In this document: positions 36,344-43,652 of the stretch, one piece after another
How positions within the stretch are numbered: position 1 is the first letter of the stretch
Layout of the letters: each line of letters begins with the position of its first letter
Source of the DNA: Granulosicoccus sp036478565
GTDB lineage: Bacteria; Pseudomonadota; Gammaproteobacteria; Granulosicoccales; Granulosicoccaceae
DNA: 64,000 nucleotides
NCBI GenBank assembly: GCA_965224525.1
Contig: OZ245050.1
Coordinates: 1-64,000 of the forward strand
Direction of reading: 5' to 3'
The notes under the pieces: generated by a model
Database searches by the model: none
What the model was told of the DNA's origin: nothing
The model's input: the letters and a program-made list of their open reading frames with translations, nothing else
Program-made: the position numbers and the translations under genes

Positions 36344-36406
36344 TATGTAGTGACCTGCCCATCTTAATGACAATCCACGTTCTTGAGATGGACGGGTCAC
36401 TACATA
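36344..36406. repeat. 63-base palindromic element after cysNC
   Basis: The 21 bases at 36344-36364 (TATGTAGTGACCTGCCCATC and one more) pair with 36386-36406 with two mismatches around a 21-base loop. The ends read TA-TGTAGTGACC and GGTCACTACA-TA. There is no T-run, so it is not a standard terminator, though it lies between convergent genes and could end transcription in both directions. The TG...CA ends flanked by TA on both sides also look like a tiny non-autonomous mobile element or two abutting transposon ends. Confidence 0.7.
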
Positions 36407-36454
36407 AAGTCTGGCTCGATACACTTTGCAGTGGATGGGCGATTTCTGACTGTA

Positions 36455-37210
36455 TCAACTCAGGGCAATTCGAGTCAACTCACTCAAGTGTGTCTTTTGT
36501 TGGCCATTTTCATGGAAATTATCGGGGTCAAGCCACTGCTCGTAGGCCTCTTTCAGAGCCGGCCACTCCTCATCGATTATTGAAAACCAGGACGTGTCGC
36601 GCGAACGCCCGTGTACGATAACCGCTCGACGAAAATGGCCTTCATAGGTAAACCCGAAGCGCAAGGCTGCACGACGCGAAGGACCGTTGAGCGCGTTGCA
36701 TTTCCATTCGTAACGACGGTATCCCAGGGATTCAAAAACGTATTGTGCGAACAAAAAATTTGCCTCTGTTGCCACTTGAGTTCCCGCAATATTCGGGCCC
36801 CAATAGATGTTGCCGATCTCGATGCTTTGCTGGGCCGGAGTGATGCGCAGGAACGATTGGCGTCCTTCAACATGACCAGTCTGCTCATTGATGACAGCGA
36901 AAAACAGCGGATCGCTTGAATCCATTGTATGCGTTATCCAGGCGCTCATGTCTTTGAGCGATCCAGGCGGTTTTTCCATTAGATACTGAAACCGCTGCAT
37001 GGCATCGGCTGGGGTTGATGCCTGGTACAAGCCACTGCAATGGCGCACCGCATCGAGCGGTTCAAGGCGGCAGTAGCGACCTTGAAGTACAACGCGGCCG
37101 GGCATTTTTGCAGCTTGTGTGTTCAACATTGCCGGGCCGATCGGTAATCCGGTATGTGGATCGGGTTCCTGAGGAATTTGCGCTTCGAGCAGTTCGGTAA
37201 TGGTGTTCAT
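36455..37210 (-). CDS. GNAT acetyltransferase, RimJ/RimL type
   Basis: A 251-residue acetyltransferase of the RimJ/RimL group. Seen are the GRYCRLEPLDAVRH opening, EGRQSFLRITPAQQSIEIGNIYWGP in part (the IEIGNIYWGP strand), the acetyl-CoA-binding region around TQVATEANFLFAQYVFESLGYRR, and NGPSRRAALRFGFTYEG, a family signature. These proteins acetylate N-termini or small molecules; the substrate is not known. ATG at 37210 preferred. It ends close to the oxidoreductase gene in the same direction (22 bases), so the two may share a transcript. Confidence 0.85.
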   Translation of the reverse strand: MNTITELLEAQIPQEPDPHTGLPIGPAMLNTQAAKMPGRVVLQGRYCRLEPLDAVRHCSGLYQASTPADAMQRFQYLMEKPPGSLKDMSAWITHTMDSSDPLFFAVINEQTGHVEGRQSFLRITPAQQSIEIGNIYWGPNIAGTQVATEANFLFAQYVFESLGYRRYEWKCNALNGPSRRAALRFGFTYEGHFRRAVIVHGRSRDTSWFSIIDEEWPALKEAYEQWLDPDNFHENGQQKTHLSELTRIALS

Positions 37211-37232
37211 GTGTTTATGCTTCGATTGCCTG

Positions 37233-39299
37233 CTAGTTTCCTGTAACAATTGCGTGCAGTTCAACATCGACAAATGTATCGTGGTAACAAGCGCCGTCCT
37301 CTATGTCGGTGCGTAATTCTGACGGAATCAATGCATTGACCGTTTGTCCGGTTTCGCTGGTTTGAAGCCAGGTGCCTTTGGGGCTGTACAGCACGCCTGG
37401 TCTTGTGGCATCGGAGACAAGCAGCTTTAGCAGTACCTTGCCTTGATCATTTAAAACAGCGACAACATCGCCTGAATTCAGGTTTCTGATCTCAGCGTCT
37501 TGTGGGTTCATCTCAACAACTTCCATAACGCTCGAGCCTTCACACCCGCCAAAGGTCGCATTGGTGCGTTTTGAAGAAGAGGGTGTAATCAGTACGAAAG
37601 GCTTCGAATTGATCACCGGCTCGAAGCGAGGCACACCATAGCCATAGCGGCGCTCAAGATCGTCGGAATACAATTCGATTTTCCCGGAATCTGTTGTCGG
37701 TAGAAACGTTTTACACATGATCGCATCGCTACTATTCAACGCACCCATCTGCAACGCTTGATCAAGTGGTATCTGGCTAGGCAGGAAACCCAGCAATCGT
37801 GGATCATCACCGTTGATGGCGATGTTAATCAATTCAATATCTGTTTCACGGAACATCGCATCGTTGTAACCGAAGCGCGCTGCAAGTCGTCGAAAAATTT
37901 CCGTGTTTGGCAAACTGTCACCGACGCATGGAATAACAGCGCTGGCGCGCTGCAGATAGTTTTGCCCATACGAGCCGTAGATATCGTCGTATTCGAAGTG
38001 GCTGGCTGCAGGCAGGATAACGTCGCAGTACTGCATGCTGTCCGTCATCACGATATCCGATCCGGCAATAAACAGTTCGTCCCGGCTCAATGCCTTGATC
38101 ATCTTCGCTTGATTAGGGTGGGTGCAGACCGGATTATGGTTGTAAATCATGATCGCATTGACAGGCGTATCAAGTGAACTGTCCAGCAGTTTGTCAGGTA
38201 CATCCACGATGTTAAAGGTTCGCGTGCCTTCCGGTATCAGGTCGGGTCGCTGCAGGCGATCAGTGGTCTTGGGGGTGGCCAGGCCCGGTTTTGCAATGAC
38301 ACCTGTACCCAGCCTGCCATGATTGCCGGTTAGTACCTGTAATGCCATCGCTGCTCTGAGGCCGGAGCCGCCGCTCCGGCCGCGCTCGATTCCGTTGCCA
38401 ATGGAAACAGCCACATTTTTTGCGTCCACGTACATGTCGCAAAAGTGACTGAATTCACTGGCCGACAAACCGCACGTTTTTTCAACATCAGACAAGCTGT
38501 ATTGACGAGCTTGCGCCATGTAACGATTGAAGCCGAAAGCCCACTCTTTGATGAACTGCAAATCCAGCGCAGCGCGGCGTTCAAGTTCAGCGGCGACTGC
38601 CATAGCCAGAATCACATCGCTGCCTGGCCGAATCATCAAGTGCAAATGACTTTGCTCCGCAATCCTGGTTCGTTTCGGGTCGATGACAATTACCCGTGCT
38701 CCTTTGTCCCTGGCTTTTTTCAGGACACGTGCAAAATGTAGATTCGATACGGTGACATTGTTACCCCATATAACAATCAGGTCGGCGTGCTCCGCCTGTT
38801 CGGGTGGCATACCAGCTGCTGCGCCATACATGCTGGTATACGCGGTTCCTCGAACTGCCCCACAGAGCGGGCCTCGATCCAGCAAGGTTGCCCCCATCTT
38901 GTGAAAGAAGCGTCGATCCATTGAACCACCGGCCAACTCACCATGTGGACCGGCGTAGTTGAACGGCATGACAGTTTGCGGGCCGAATTTTTCAATAGCC
39001 TGGGAGAAGCCTCGATGTATCAGGTCAATCGCCGCCTCCCATGAAATGGCCGTGTAGTTTCCGTCTCCACGATTGCCGACGCGCTGTAGTGGTGTGCGCA
39101 GTCTTGTTGATCCATGTACAAATTCAGGATAGTAGCGGGACACTTTTTTACAGATGACGTTATCGGTATAGGGATTGGCAGTTGAGCCGCGTACATCCAC
39201 GATGCGATCATTCGCGACAGCGACAGACAAACTACAGGTGTCTGGGCAATCCAGCGGACAAACACTGGGGTGAATCGTTTCGGTGTTTTTAGCTGACAT
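37233..39299 (-). CDS. Molybdopterin oxidoreductase, DMSO reductase superfamily
   Basis: A 688-residue molybdenum or tungsten enzyme of the DMSO reductase superfamily. The N-terminal iron-sulfur ligands are Cys14, Cys18, Cys22 and Cys50. The molybdopterin domains follow (TPLQRVGNRGDG, DLIVIWGNNVTVSN, ARVIVIDPKRTRIAEQS), then the C-terminal dinucleotide-binding domain (EMNPQDAEIRNLNSGDVV). There is no Tat signal, so it is cytoplasmic. No electron-transfer or membrane subunit is adjacent. The substrate cannot be read from the sequence. It is divergent from a MocR regulator, which probably controls it. Confidence 0.9.
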   Translation of the reverse strand: MSAKNTETIHPSVCPLDCPDTCSLSVAVANDRIVDVRGSTANPYTDNVICKKVSRYYPEFVHGSTRLRTPLQRVGNRGDGNYTAISWEAAIDLIHRGFSQAIEKFGPQTVMPFNYAGPHGELAGGSMDRRFFHKMGATLLDRGPLCGAVRGTAYTSMYGAAAGMPPEQAEHADLIVIWGNNVTVSNLHFARVLKKARDKGARVIVIDPKRTRIAEQSHLHLMIRPGSDVILAMAVAAELERRAALDLQFIKEWAFGFNRYMAQARQYSLSDVEKTCGLSASEFSHFCDMYVDAKNVAVSIGNGIERGRSGGSGLRAAMALQVLTGNHGRLGTGVIAKPGLATPKTTDRLQRPDLIPEGTRTFNIVDVPDKLLDSSLDTPVNAIMIYNHNPVCTHPNQAKMIKALSRDELFIAGSDIVMTDSMQYCDVILPAASHFEYDDIYGSYGQNYLQRASAVIPCVGDSLPNTEIFRRLAARFGYNDAMFRETDIELINIAINGDDPRLLGFLPSQIPLDQALQMGALNSSDAIMCKTFLPTTDSGKIELYSDDLERRYGYGVPRFEPVINSKPFVLITPSSSKRTNATFGGCEGSSVMEVVEMNPQDAEIRNLNSGDVVAVLNDQGKVLLKLLVSDATRPGVLYSPKGTWLQTSETGQTVNALIPSELRTDIEDGACYHDTFVDVELHAIVTGN

Positions 39300-39428
39300 G
39301 AATCCAACGCCATTTCCTGTTAGTGGACCGTTATTGTTTTATCGGGCTGTAATTGTTGACTGGTTCAGATTGCCGCGATCTCATGCTCATGTTAGATTAA
39401 AATTGGATTTAGAGAAATAGCCACTTTA

Positions 39429-40880
39429 TTGAATATTATCAATACCAATTTCAGGTCGAATAACGTGATTCCCTTGTTGCAGAACCGCCTTTCAGATAAG
39501 CCGCTCTATTTGCAGATAGGCGATGAAATTCGAGACCAGATTCACTGCGGGGGGCTTAAGCCAGGGGACAAATTACCATCAACACGAAATTGCGCAGCTG
39601 AAGCAGGCGTGTCGCGCACCAGCATCGTTGCCGCATTTGAGCAATTGAGAGCAGAGGGATACCTTCGAGCCAGGCAGGGTTCCGGCTATTACGTTAGTTT
39701 GACAGGCGCATTGGACCGTGTAGAAAAACACAGTAAAGCCCGTATCAGTAAACGTGTTCAGACAGAGCCTGAGTTGCAGGCAAACGATCCTAGCGCGGCA
39801 GACATGCGGTTGTTCCCTTACCGGCAATGGGCAAAATGTGTTGCCCGAACTGCTCGGCTCAGTCCGCGTTCGCTAATTGATGTCGTTGATCCTTGCGGTG
39901 ACCCCAGACTACGGGAATCCATCGCGAGGTATCTGTTTGACTGGCGGGGAATGGATGTGTCTCCGCAGCAAATAATAGTCACTGCGGGCTCAACCGACGC
40001 ACTTGAAATCTGTGTGCGAACGCTGCTGGTTCGAAACTCGGCTGTCGGACTTGAGAATCCGGGTTACCTGCCACTGCGGAATTTCGTTGAACAAGCCGGG
40101 CTGGAGCCTGTTTGGCTAACAGTGGACAAGTTTGGCGCACGCGTACCCCAACAGAGCCGAATGAAGCCGTCGCCAAAACTTGCCGTTATCACGCCGTCGT
40201 TTCAGTTCCCGCTCGGTACCATCATGTCACCCAACAGGCGAATTGATTTCATCAATTGGGCCGAACGGTCCGACAGTTGGATCATTGAGGATGACTATGA
40301 CAGCGAATTCCGATACTCAGGGCAACCAATCCCGGCGCTGGCCGGGCTGGACAGGTTTGGCCGGACAATTTACGTCGGTAGCTTTGCCAAAATTTTCTCA
40401 AGTGGACTACGGCTGGGGTTTCTGGTTTCACCAGATGGTTTGCAAGAGCGGTTCGTCAATACATTAAATACCATGGCTTCAAAAGCATCGATTTCAATGC
40501 AAAGACCATTGGCCAGCTTCATGGATAGCGGAGAGTTCTATCGACATATCAGAAGAGTTCGGCGGATTTATGGTGAACGACGTGCTTTACTGAAATCCGG
40601 TTTGCAGTCCGGCTTGAAAGGGCAGGTAACTATTGCTGACTCGCAAGCCGGGACTCAACTTGTTGCCCACTTGCCTGATCATTACGATGACGTTGCGATA
40701 GCGCGAGCAGCAAACAAGAGGGGTGTCGCCGCATTGCCTTTAACCGCGCACTATGCAGGCAGACCAAGTAAAAAAGGTCTCGTGTTGGGTTTTTGTTCAC
40801 TACAGAGTGAAGAAATACAAGCGAATATCCCTGCATTGCAGCAAGCGGTTCACATGGTCAATCAGGCTTCAAATACATGA
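39429..40880 (+). CDS. MocR-type (GntR/aminotransferase) transcriptional regulator
   Basis: MocR regulators fuse a GntR-type winged helix to a PLP-binding aminotransferase-like domain. In this 483-residue protein the DNA-binding part covers residues about 25-95 (IRDQIHCGGLKPGDKLPSTR then AAEAGVSRTSIVAAFEQLRAEGYL). The aminotransferase part has TAGSTDALEI, EDDYDSEFRY, and the PLP lysine in YVGSFAKIFSSGLRLGF (about Lys321). The frame starts with TTG at 39429; a GTG at 39465 is an alternative, and no ATG fits. It is divergent from the molybdopterin oxidoreductase with 129 bases between, so it probably regulates that gene and itself. Related PLP-binding MocR proteins control vitamin B6, GABA or taurine genes; its effector is unknown. 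Confidence 0.9.
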   Translation: MNIINTNFRSNNVIPLLQNRLSDKPLYLQIGDEIRDQIHCGGLKPGDKLPSTRNCAAEAGVSRTSIVAAFEQLRAEGYLRARQGSGYYVSLTGALDRVEKHSKARISKRVQTEPELQANDPSAADMRLFPYRQWAKCVARTARLSPRSLIDVVDPCGDPRLRESIARYLFDWRGMDVSPQQIIVTAGSTDALEICVRTLLVRNSAVGLENPGYLPLRNFVEQAGLEPVWLTVDKFGARVPQQSRMKPSPKLAVITPSFQFPLGTIMSPNRRIDFINWAERSDSWIIEDDYDSEFRYSGQPIPALAGLDRFGRTIYVGSFAKIFSSGLRLGFLVSPDGLQERFVNTLNTMASKASISMQRPLASFMDSGEFYRHIRRVRRIYGERRALLKSGLQSGLKGQVTIADSQAGTQLVAHLPDHYDDVAIARAANKRGVAALPLTAHYAGRPSKKGLVLGFCSLQSEEIQANIPALQQAVHMVNQASNT

Positions 40881-41023
40881 TGGCAAGGGAGGGCTGTTGC
40901 TGAAACGGCACAAGGAACCGATTGTGTGATGGTGAGGGCTATGCGGAATAGTCGGAATATACCGAGTGGGTTAAACTGATGAAGTGCAGGTATTTTTCTT
41001 GCGGAAGCTGAATAGCACGCGGT

Positions 41024-41641
41024 TCATTTCCGGGGCAAGCGCAGACTATGCAACTGCAGGTCGATCAACCGCTCTCCCTCTTTTAGCAAGCTGAACCGGT
41101 GTGCACTGACAGACCATCTTACTGTCAGACCCTGAATCAGAGAAATCAGCAGGTAAGCAGTGTCATCGGCGGACAGGTCTGCGCGAAATATCTTCTCTGC
41201 TTGTGCATCCTGAATGCTATTTTTCAAGCGTTCGTGGAAACGCTTCATCAAGACGCCGAAGTCTTTACGCAACTGTTCATTCTCGATCTGCAGTTCGCGC
41301 GAAAACAATAGCGCAGGTATTGCCGGGAAGGTTCGAATCAGTCTTAATTGAGAAAGTAACAACTCCCGAAGCCGCGTATCAGGAGCATCGCTATTCGTAC
41401 GCTCCGCACGCGCCCAGCGTATTTCCATCTGCTCACCGATATATTCTGCAACAGCCTCCCAAATGCTGATCTTCCTGGGGAAATGTCGAAACAGGCCGGC
41501 ATGGGTTAGCCCGACTGCGTCGGCCAGCGTCTCAGTGGTCACTCGGTCAGGGCCTGACTTGTCCGCCAGTTTCAATGCAGCAGTGACTATCTCGAATTTG
41601 CGCTCTTCAGCGCTCTTGCGAACTCGTTTACCGGTTGTCAT
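41024..41641 (-). CDS. TetR family transcriptional regulator
   Basis: A 205-residue TetR-type repressor. The helix-turn-helix lies near residues 10-58 (ERKFEIVTAALKLADKSG, then TTETLADAVGLTHAGLFRHFPRK). The remaining helical ligand-binding domain resembles the group with a C-terminal LISLIQGLTVRWS segment. It is divergent from the cytochrome c'-like genes; a candidate promoter and near-palindromic site are in between, so it probably controls that group. Confidence 0.9.
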   Translation of the reverse strand: MTTGKRVRKSAEERKFEIVTAALKLADKSGPDRVTTETLADAVGLTHAGLFRHFPRKISIWEAVAEYIGEQMEIRWARAERTNSDAPDTRLRELLLSQLRLIRTFPAIPALLFSRELQIENEQLRKDFGVLMKRFHERLKNSIQDAQAEKIFRADLSADDTAYLLISLIQGLTVRWSVSAHRFSLLKEGERLIDLQLHSLRLPRK

Positions 41642-41736
41642 GTGGGTGGGGGGTCAGTGTCAGGCCCGTAACTTAACCGAGAGCGCGGCGCGGGAGCAAG
41701 TGGCGGTGTATAAGTCCAGGGACCAAGTAGTCAGAT

Positions 41737-41790
41737 TTGTGATTGGCTATGCAGGGCTGATATTATCGTATATAGTGAGTGAGTACTTAC
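41737..41790 (+). promoter_or_regulatory. Candidate promoter and TetR operator before the cytochrome genes
   Basis: A -35-like TTGTGA (41737-41742), an 18-base spacer, and an extended -10 TG-A-TATTAT (41758-41766) form a reasonable sigma-70 promoter facing the cytochrome genes. Just downstream is GTGAGTACTTAC (41779-41790), a 12-bp palindrome with one mismatched pair, a typical shape for a TetR-type operator and placed where it would block transcription. Confidence 0.45.
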
Positions 41791-41826
41791 ATGATAGTAG
41801 CTGTGTTGATTGCTGGAGACTGTTTC

Positions 41827-42261
41827 ATGACTATGATTAGTGCACTACGCGTGCTTGCTGTTATCGCCGGTTTTTTCACTGCAGTGTCGGTGATGGCCGA
41901 TGAACCGGATGTGAAGGAAATCATGGAAAGTCTTCGTGATGACCTGGTTGAGATTTCAGATGGGCTGTTAACCGAGGATGCGGAGCGGGTGTCTCTTGCC
42001 GGTGCCCGTATAGCAAATCATGCACCTGTGCCCAAAAGGGAGCGGGGCATTATTGCCAAAGAGCTGGGCTCGGAGATGGGAAAGTTCAAGCAATTTGATG
42101 AGCTGGTTCATGAACTATCCAAGTCCATCGAGCAAGCCGCGAAAAGCGAGGACTTTGCCCGCATGCAGACCCACTACAAGGAAATCGTCAGTGCTTGTCT
42201 GGAGTGTCATACAGCCTACAGAGAGCGAGTGTCTGCATCGTTGGATGCCGCCGGTCGTTAG
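41827..42261 (+). CDS. Cytochrome c'-like periplasmic haem protein
   Basis: A 144-residue periplasmic c-type cytochrome. A signal peptide covers about residues 1-23 (ending VSVMADEP), and the single haem motif CLECH (Cys124, Cys127, His128) sits near the C-terminus of a helical protein, the plan of the cytochrome c'/c-556 four-helix bundle. Such proteins bind NO or CO, or carry electrons. The ATG at 41827 has GGAG 9 bases upstream; an open frame from 41779 is less likely because it overlaps the candidate operator. The next gene, 101 bases on, has the same plan. Confidence 0.83.
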   Translation: MTMISALRVLAVIAGFFTAVSVMADEPDVKEIMESLRDDLVEISDGLLTEDAERVSLAGARIANHAPVPKRERGIIAKELGSEMGKFKQFDELVHELSKSIEQAAKSEDFARMQTHYKEIVSACLECHTAYRERVSASLDAAGR

Positions 42262-42362
42262 TTTGATTAGCAGGTGTTGGCGTCACTGAATTTAGGGATC
42301 TTATTGATCTGATCTCCCGAGCACGAACTGGTGCGGCAGAAAATATTTCATCGGAAAAATCA

Positions 42363-42830
42363 ATGAACAATGCAAAGGTACTTTGGGCCATTATCGTTCT
42401 GCTTCTGGCCGTATTGGGATTTATGGCTTTCAAATTTGTCAGTGGAGCAACTGAGCCCTACGAGGATGGTCGAACATCGGTTGTGCTGACCGCAGATGAG
42501 CGGAATCTAATACTGGACGAGATGCGGCAGTTTCTGGTGAGTGTTCAGGCTGTTAGTCAGGCAATCACAGAAAGTGATATGGAAAAGGTCGGTCACTTGG
42601 CACATAAGGCTGGTATGGCTGCAGAAGAAGGCACCCCGGGTGCACTGTTGAGAAAAATACCACTTAGTATGAAAAAAATGGGCTTTGGAGTTCGTGGGCA
42701 GTTTGATGAAATTTCAAAATTGGCCAAAAGCGGCTCGGAAGCTGCGATTGTGCGCAAAAAACTGGATGCCTTGATGCAGACCTGCATAGCCTGCCACAAC
42801 CTGTACCGCTTGCCAGAGCCTCAGCAGTGA
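42363..42830 (+). CDS. Cytochrome c'-like haem protein, membrane-anchored
   Basis: A 155-residue protein with an N-terminal hydrophobic helix (about residues 7-27) that is more like an anchor than a cleaved signal, then a helical bundle ending in CIACH (Cys141, Cys144, His145). The layout matches the preceding gene but sequence similarity is low. In the middle is GALLRKIPLSMKKMGFGVRGQFDEI, a stretch found here as short segments KIPLSMKKMG and GVRGQFDEI, which may be a functional loop. Probably an electron-transfer or gas-binding partner of the preceding cytochrome. Confidence 0.8.
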   Translation: MNNAKVLWAIIVLLLAVLGFMAFKFVSGATEPYEDGRTSVVLTADERNLILDEMRQFLVSVQAVSQAITESDMEKVGHLAHKAGMAAEEGTPGALLRKIPLSMKKMGFGVRGQFDEISKLAKSGSEAAIVRKKLDALMQTCIACHNLYRLPEPQQ

Positions 42831-42849
42831 CTTGGTAGGGGAGAGTTGG

Positions 42850-43242
42850 ATGGCCTCAAAAAAACCGATGACAATGCGGGTCATTGCAGTGCTCGCAGTT
42901 GTATTTGGTCTTCTAACCCTGAAGTCCGGCGGGGCAGTTTTATTTGTTGAAGGGTCCGGGCGAGAAGCGGCGGGTAATTATGTTCCCTACGTTCTGTGGT
43001 TTAACTTTGTCATGGGATTTGTTTACATCACCGCAGGCATTGGTTTGTGGTTGCAGAAGCCGTGGTCCGCGAGGTTGGCTGTTTTTATAGCTGGGTCAAC
43101 GTTGATTGCTTTTGCAGTGTTTGGGCTGCATATATACCAGGGTGGGCTGCATGAACAGAGGACCGTCGGAGCCATGGTATTGCGATCGGTGTTTTGGTTG
43201 GTCATTTCGCTTGTTTCGTATAAAAAAATGATGCGCCATTGA
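42850..43242 (+). CDS. Small integral membrane protein of unknown function
   Basis: A 130-residue protein with about four transmembrane helices (residues 9-31, 45-66, 73-93 and 105-123). I do not recognise a family. The ATG at 42850 has GGGGAGAG upstream; an earlier GTG at 42832 is possible. It closes the three-gene run behind the TetR regulator, only 19 bases after the second cytochrome, which suggests it works with the haem proteins as a membrane partner or quinone-reactive subunit, though no haem-ligating histidine pair is obvious. Confidence 0.7.
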   Translation: MASKKPMTMRVIAVLAVVFGLLTLKSGGAVLFVEGSGREAAGNYVPYVLWFNFVMGFVYITAGIGLWLQKPWSARLAVFIAGSTLIAFAVFGLHIYQGGLHEQRTVGAMVLRSVFWLVISLVSYKKMMRH

Positions 43243-43295
43243 AATTCGCTATCTCCGCGTATTGGCAAAGGGTATCAATTATCAGCTTTTAGATC

Positions 43296-43571
43296 TTAAT
43301 TGCAGTCCTGCATAGCCATTGTTATGGCGCGCTGATTTGCCTTTGTCAGAAACCGAGCGGGGCGATTTATATTAAACATTGATGCATCGCACACTGTGCA
43401 TATTCGCTTCCTGCGCTGCCATTCCGGCTGATCAGCAGCACGCTGAATTTGTAACCGGGTAAGTTGTTTGCAGCACTTGCATGTAACCTGCAACACACCG
43501 CGATCCTCCGGCTTTTCCAGCAATCGTTTATCACGATCATTAAAATATTCTTTATCAGCGGTGATACTGTT
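43296..43571 (-). CDS. Possible small zinc-ribbon protein, start unresolved
   Basis: The frame reads as a plausible small protein: a charged segment (ADKEYFNDRDKRLLEKPEDRG in part: KEYFNDRDKRLLEK), then VTCKCCKQLTRL, a basic linker, KRICTVCDASMFNINRPARFL and a short tail. Two cysteine groups (CKCC and CTVC, about 24 residues apart) look like a zinc ribbon. There is no ATG or GTG in frame: a TTG at 43523 is the only common start, without a ribosome-binding site, while an ATG at 43575 lies one base out of frame with the segment. The gene may therefore be frameshifted at its very start or use a rare start codon. Divergent from the collagen-like gene. Confidence 0.45.
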   Translation of the reverse strand, partial: NSITADKEYFNDRDKRLLEKPEDRGVLQVTCKCCKQLTRLQIQRAADQPEWQRRKRICTVCDASMFNINRPARFLTKANQRAITMAMQDCN

Positions 43572-43652
43572 TCATCGTGATTTGAAACAGCTCCCGGGGA
43601 ATGGTTGTTGCTGCCTAGATGTTTTTACGAATCAGGCTCCAGAGTTAAACGC

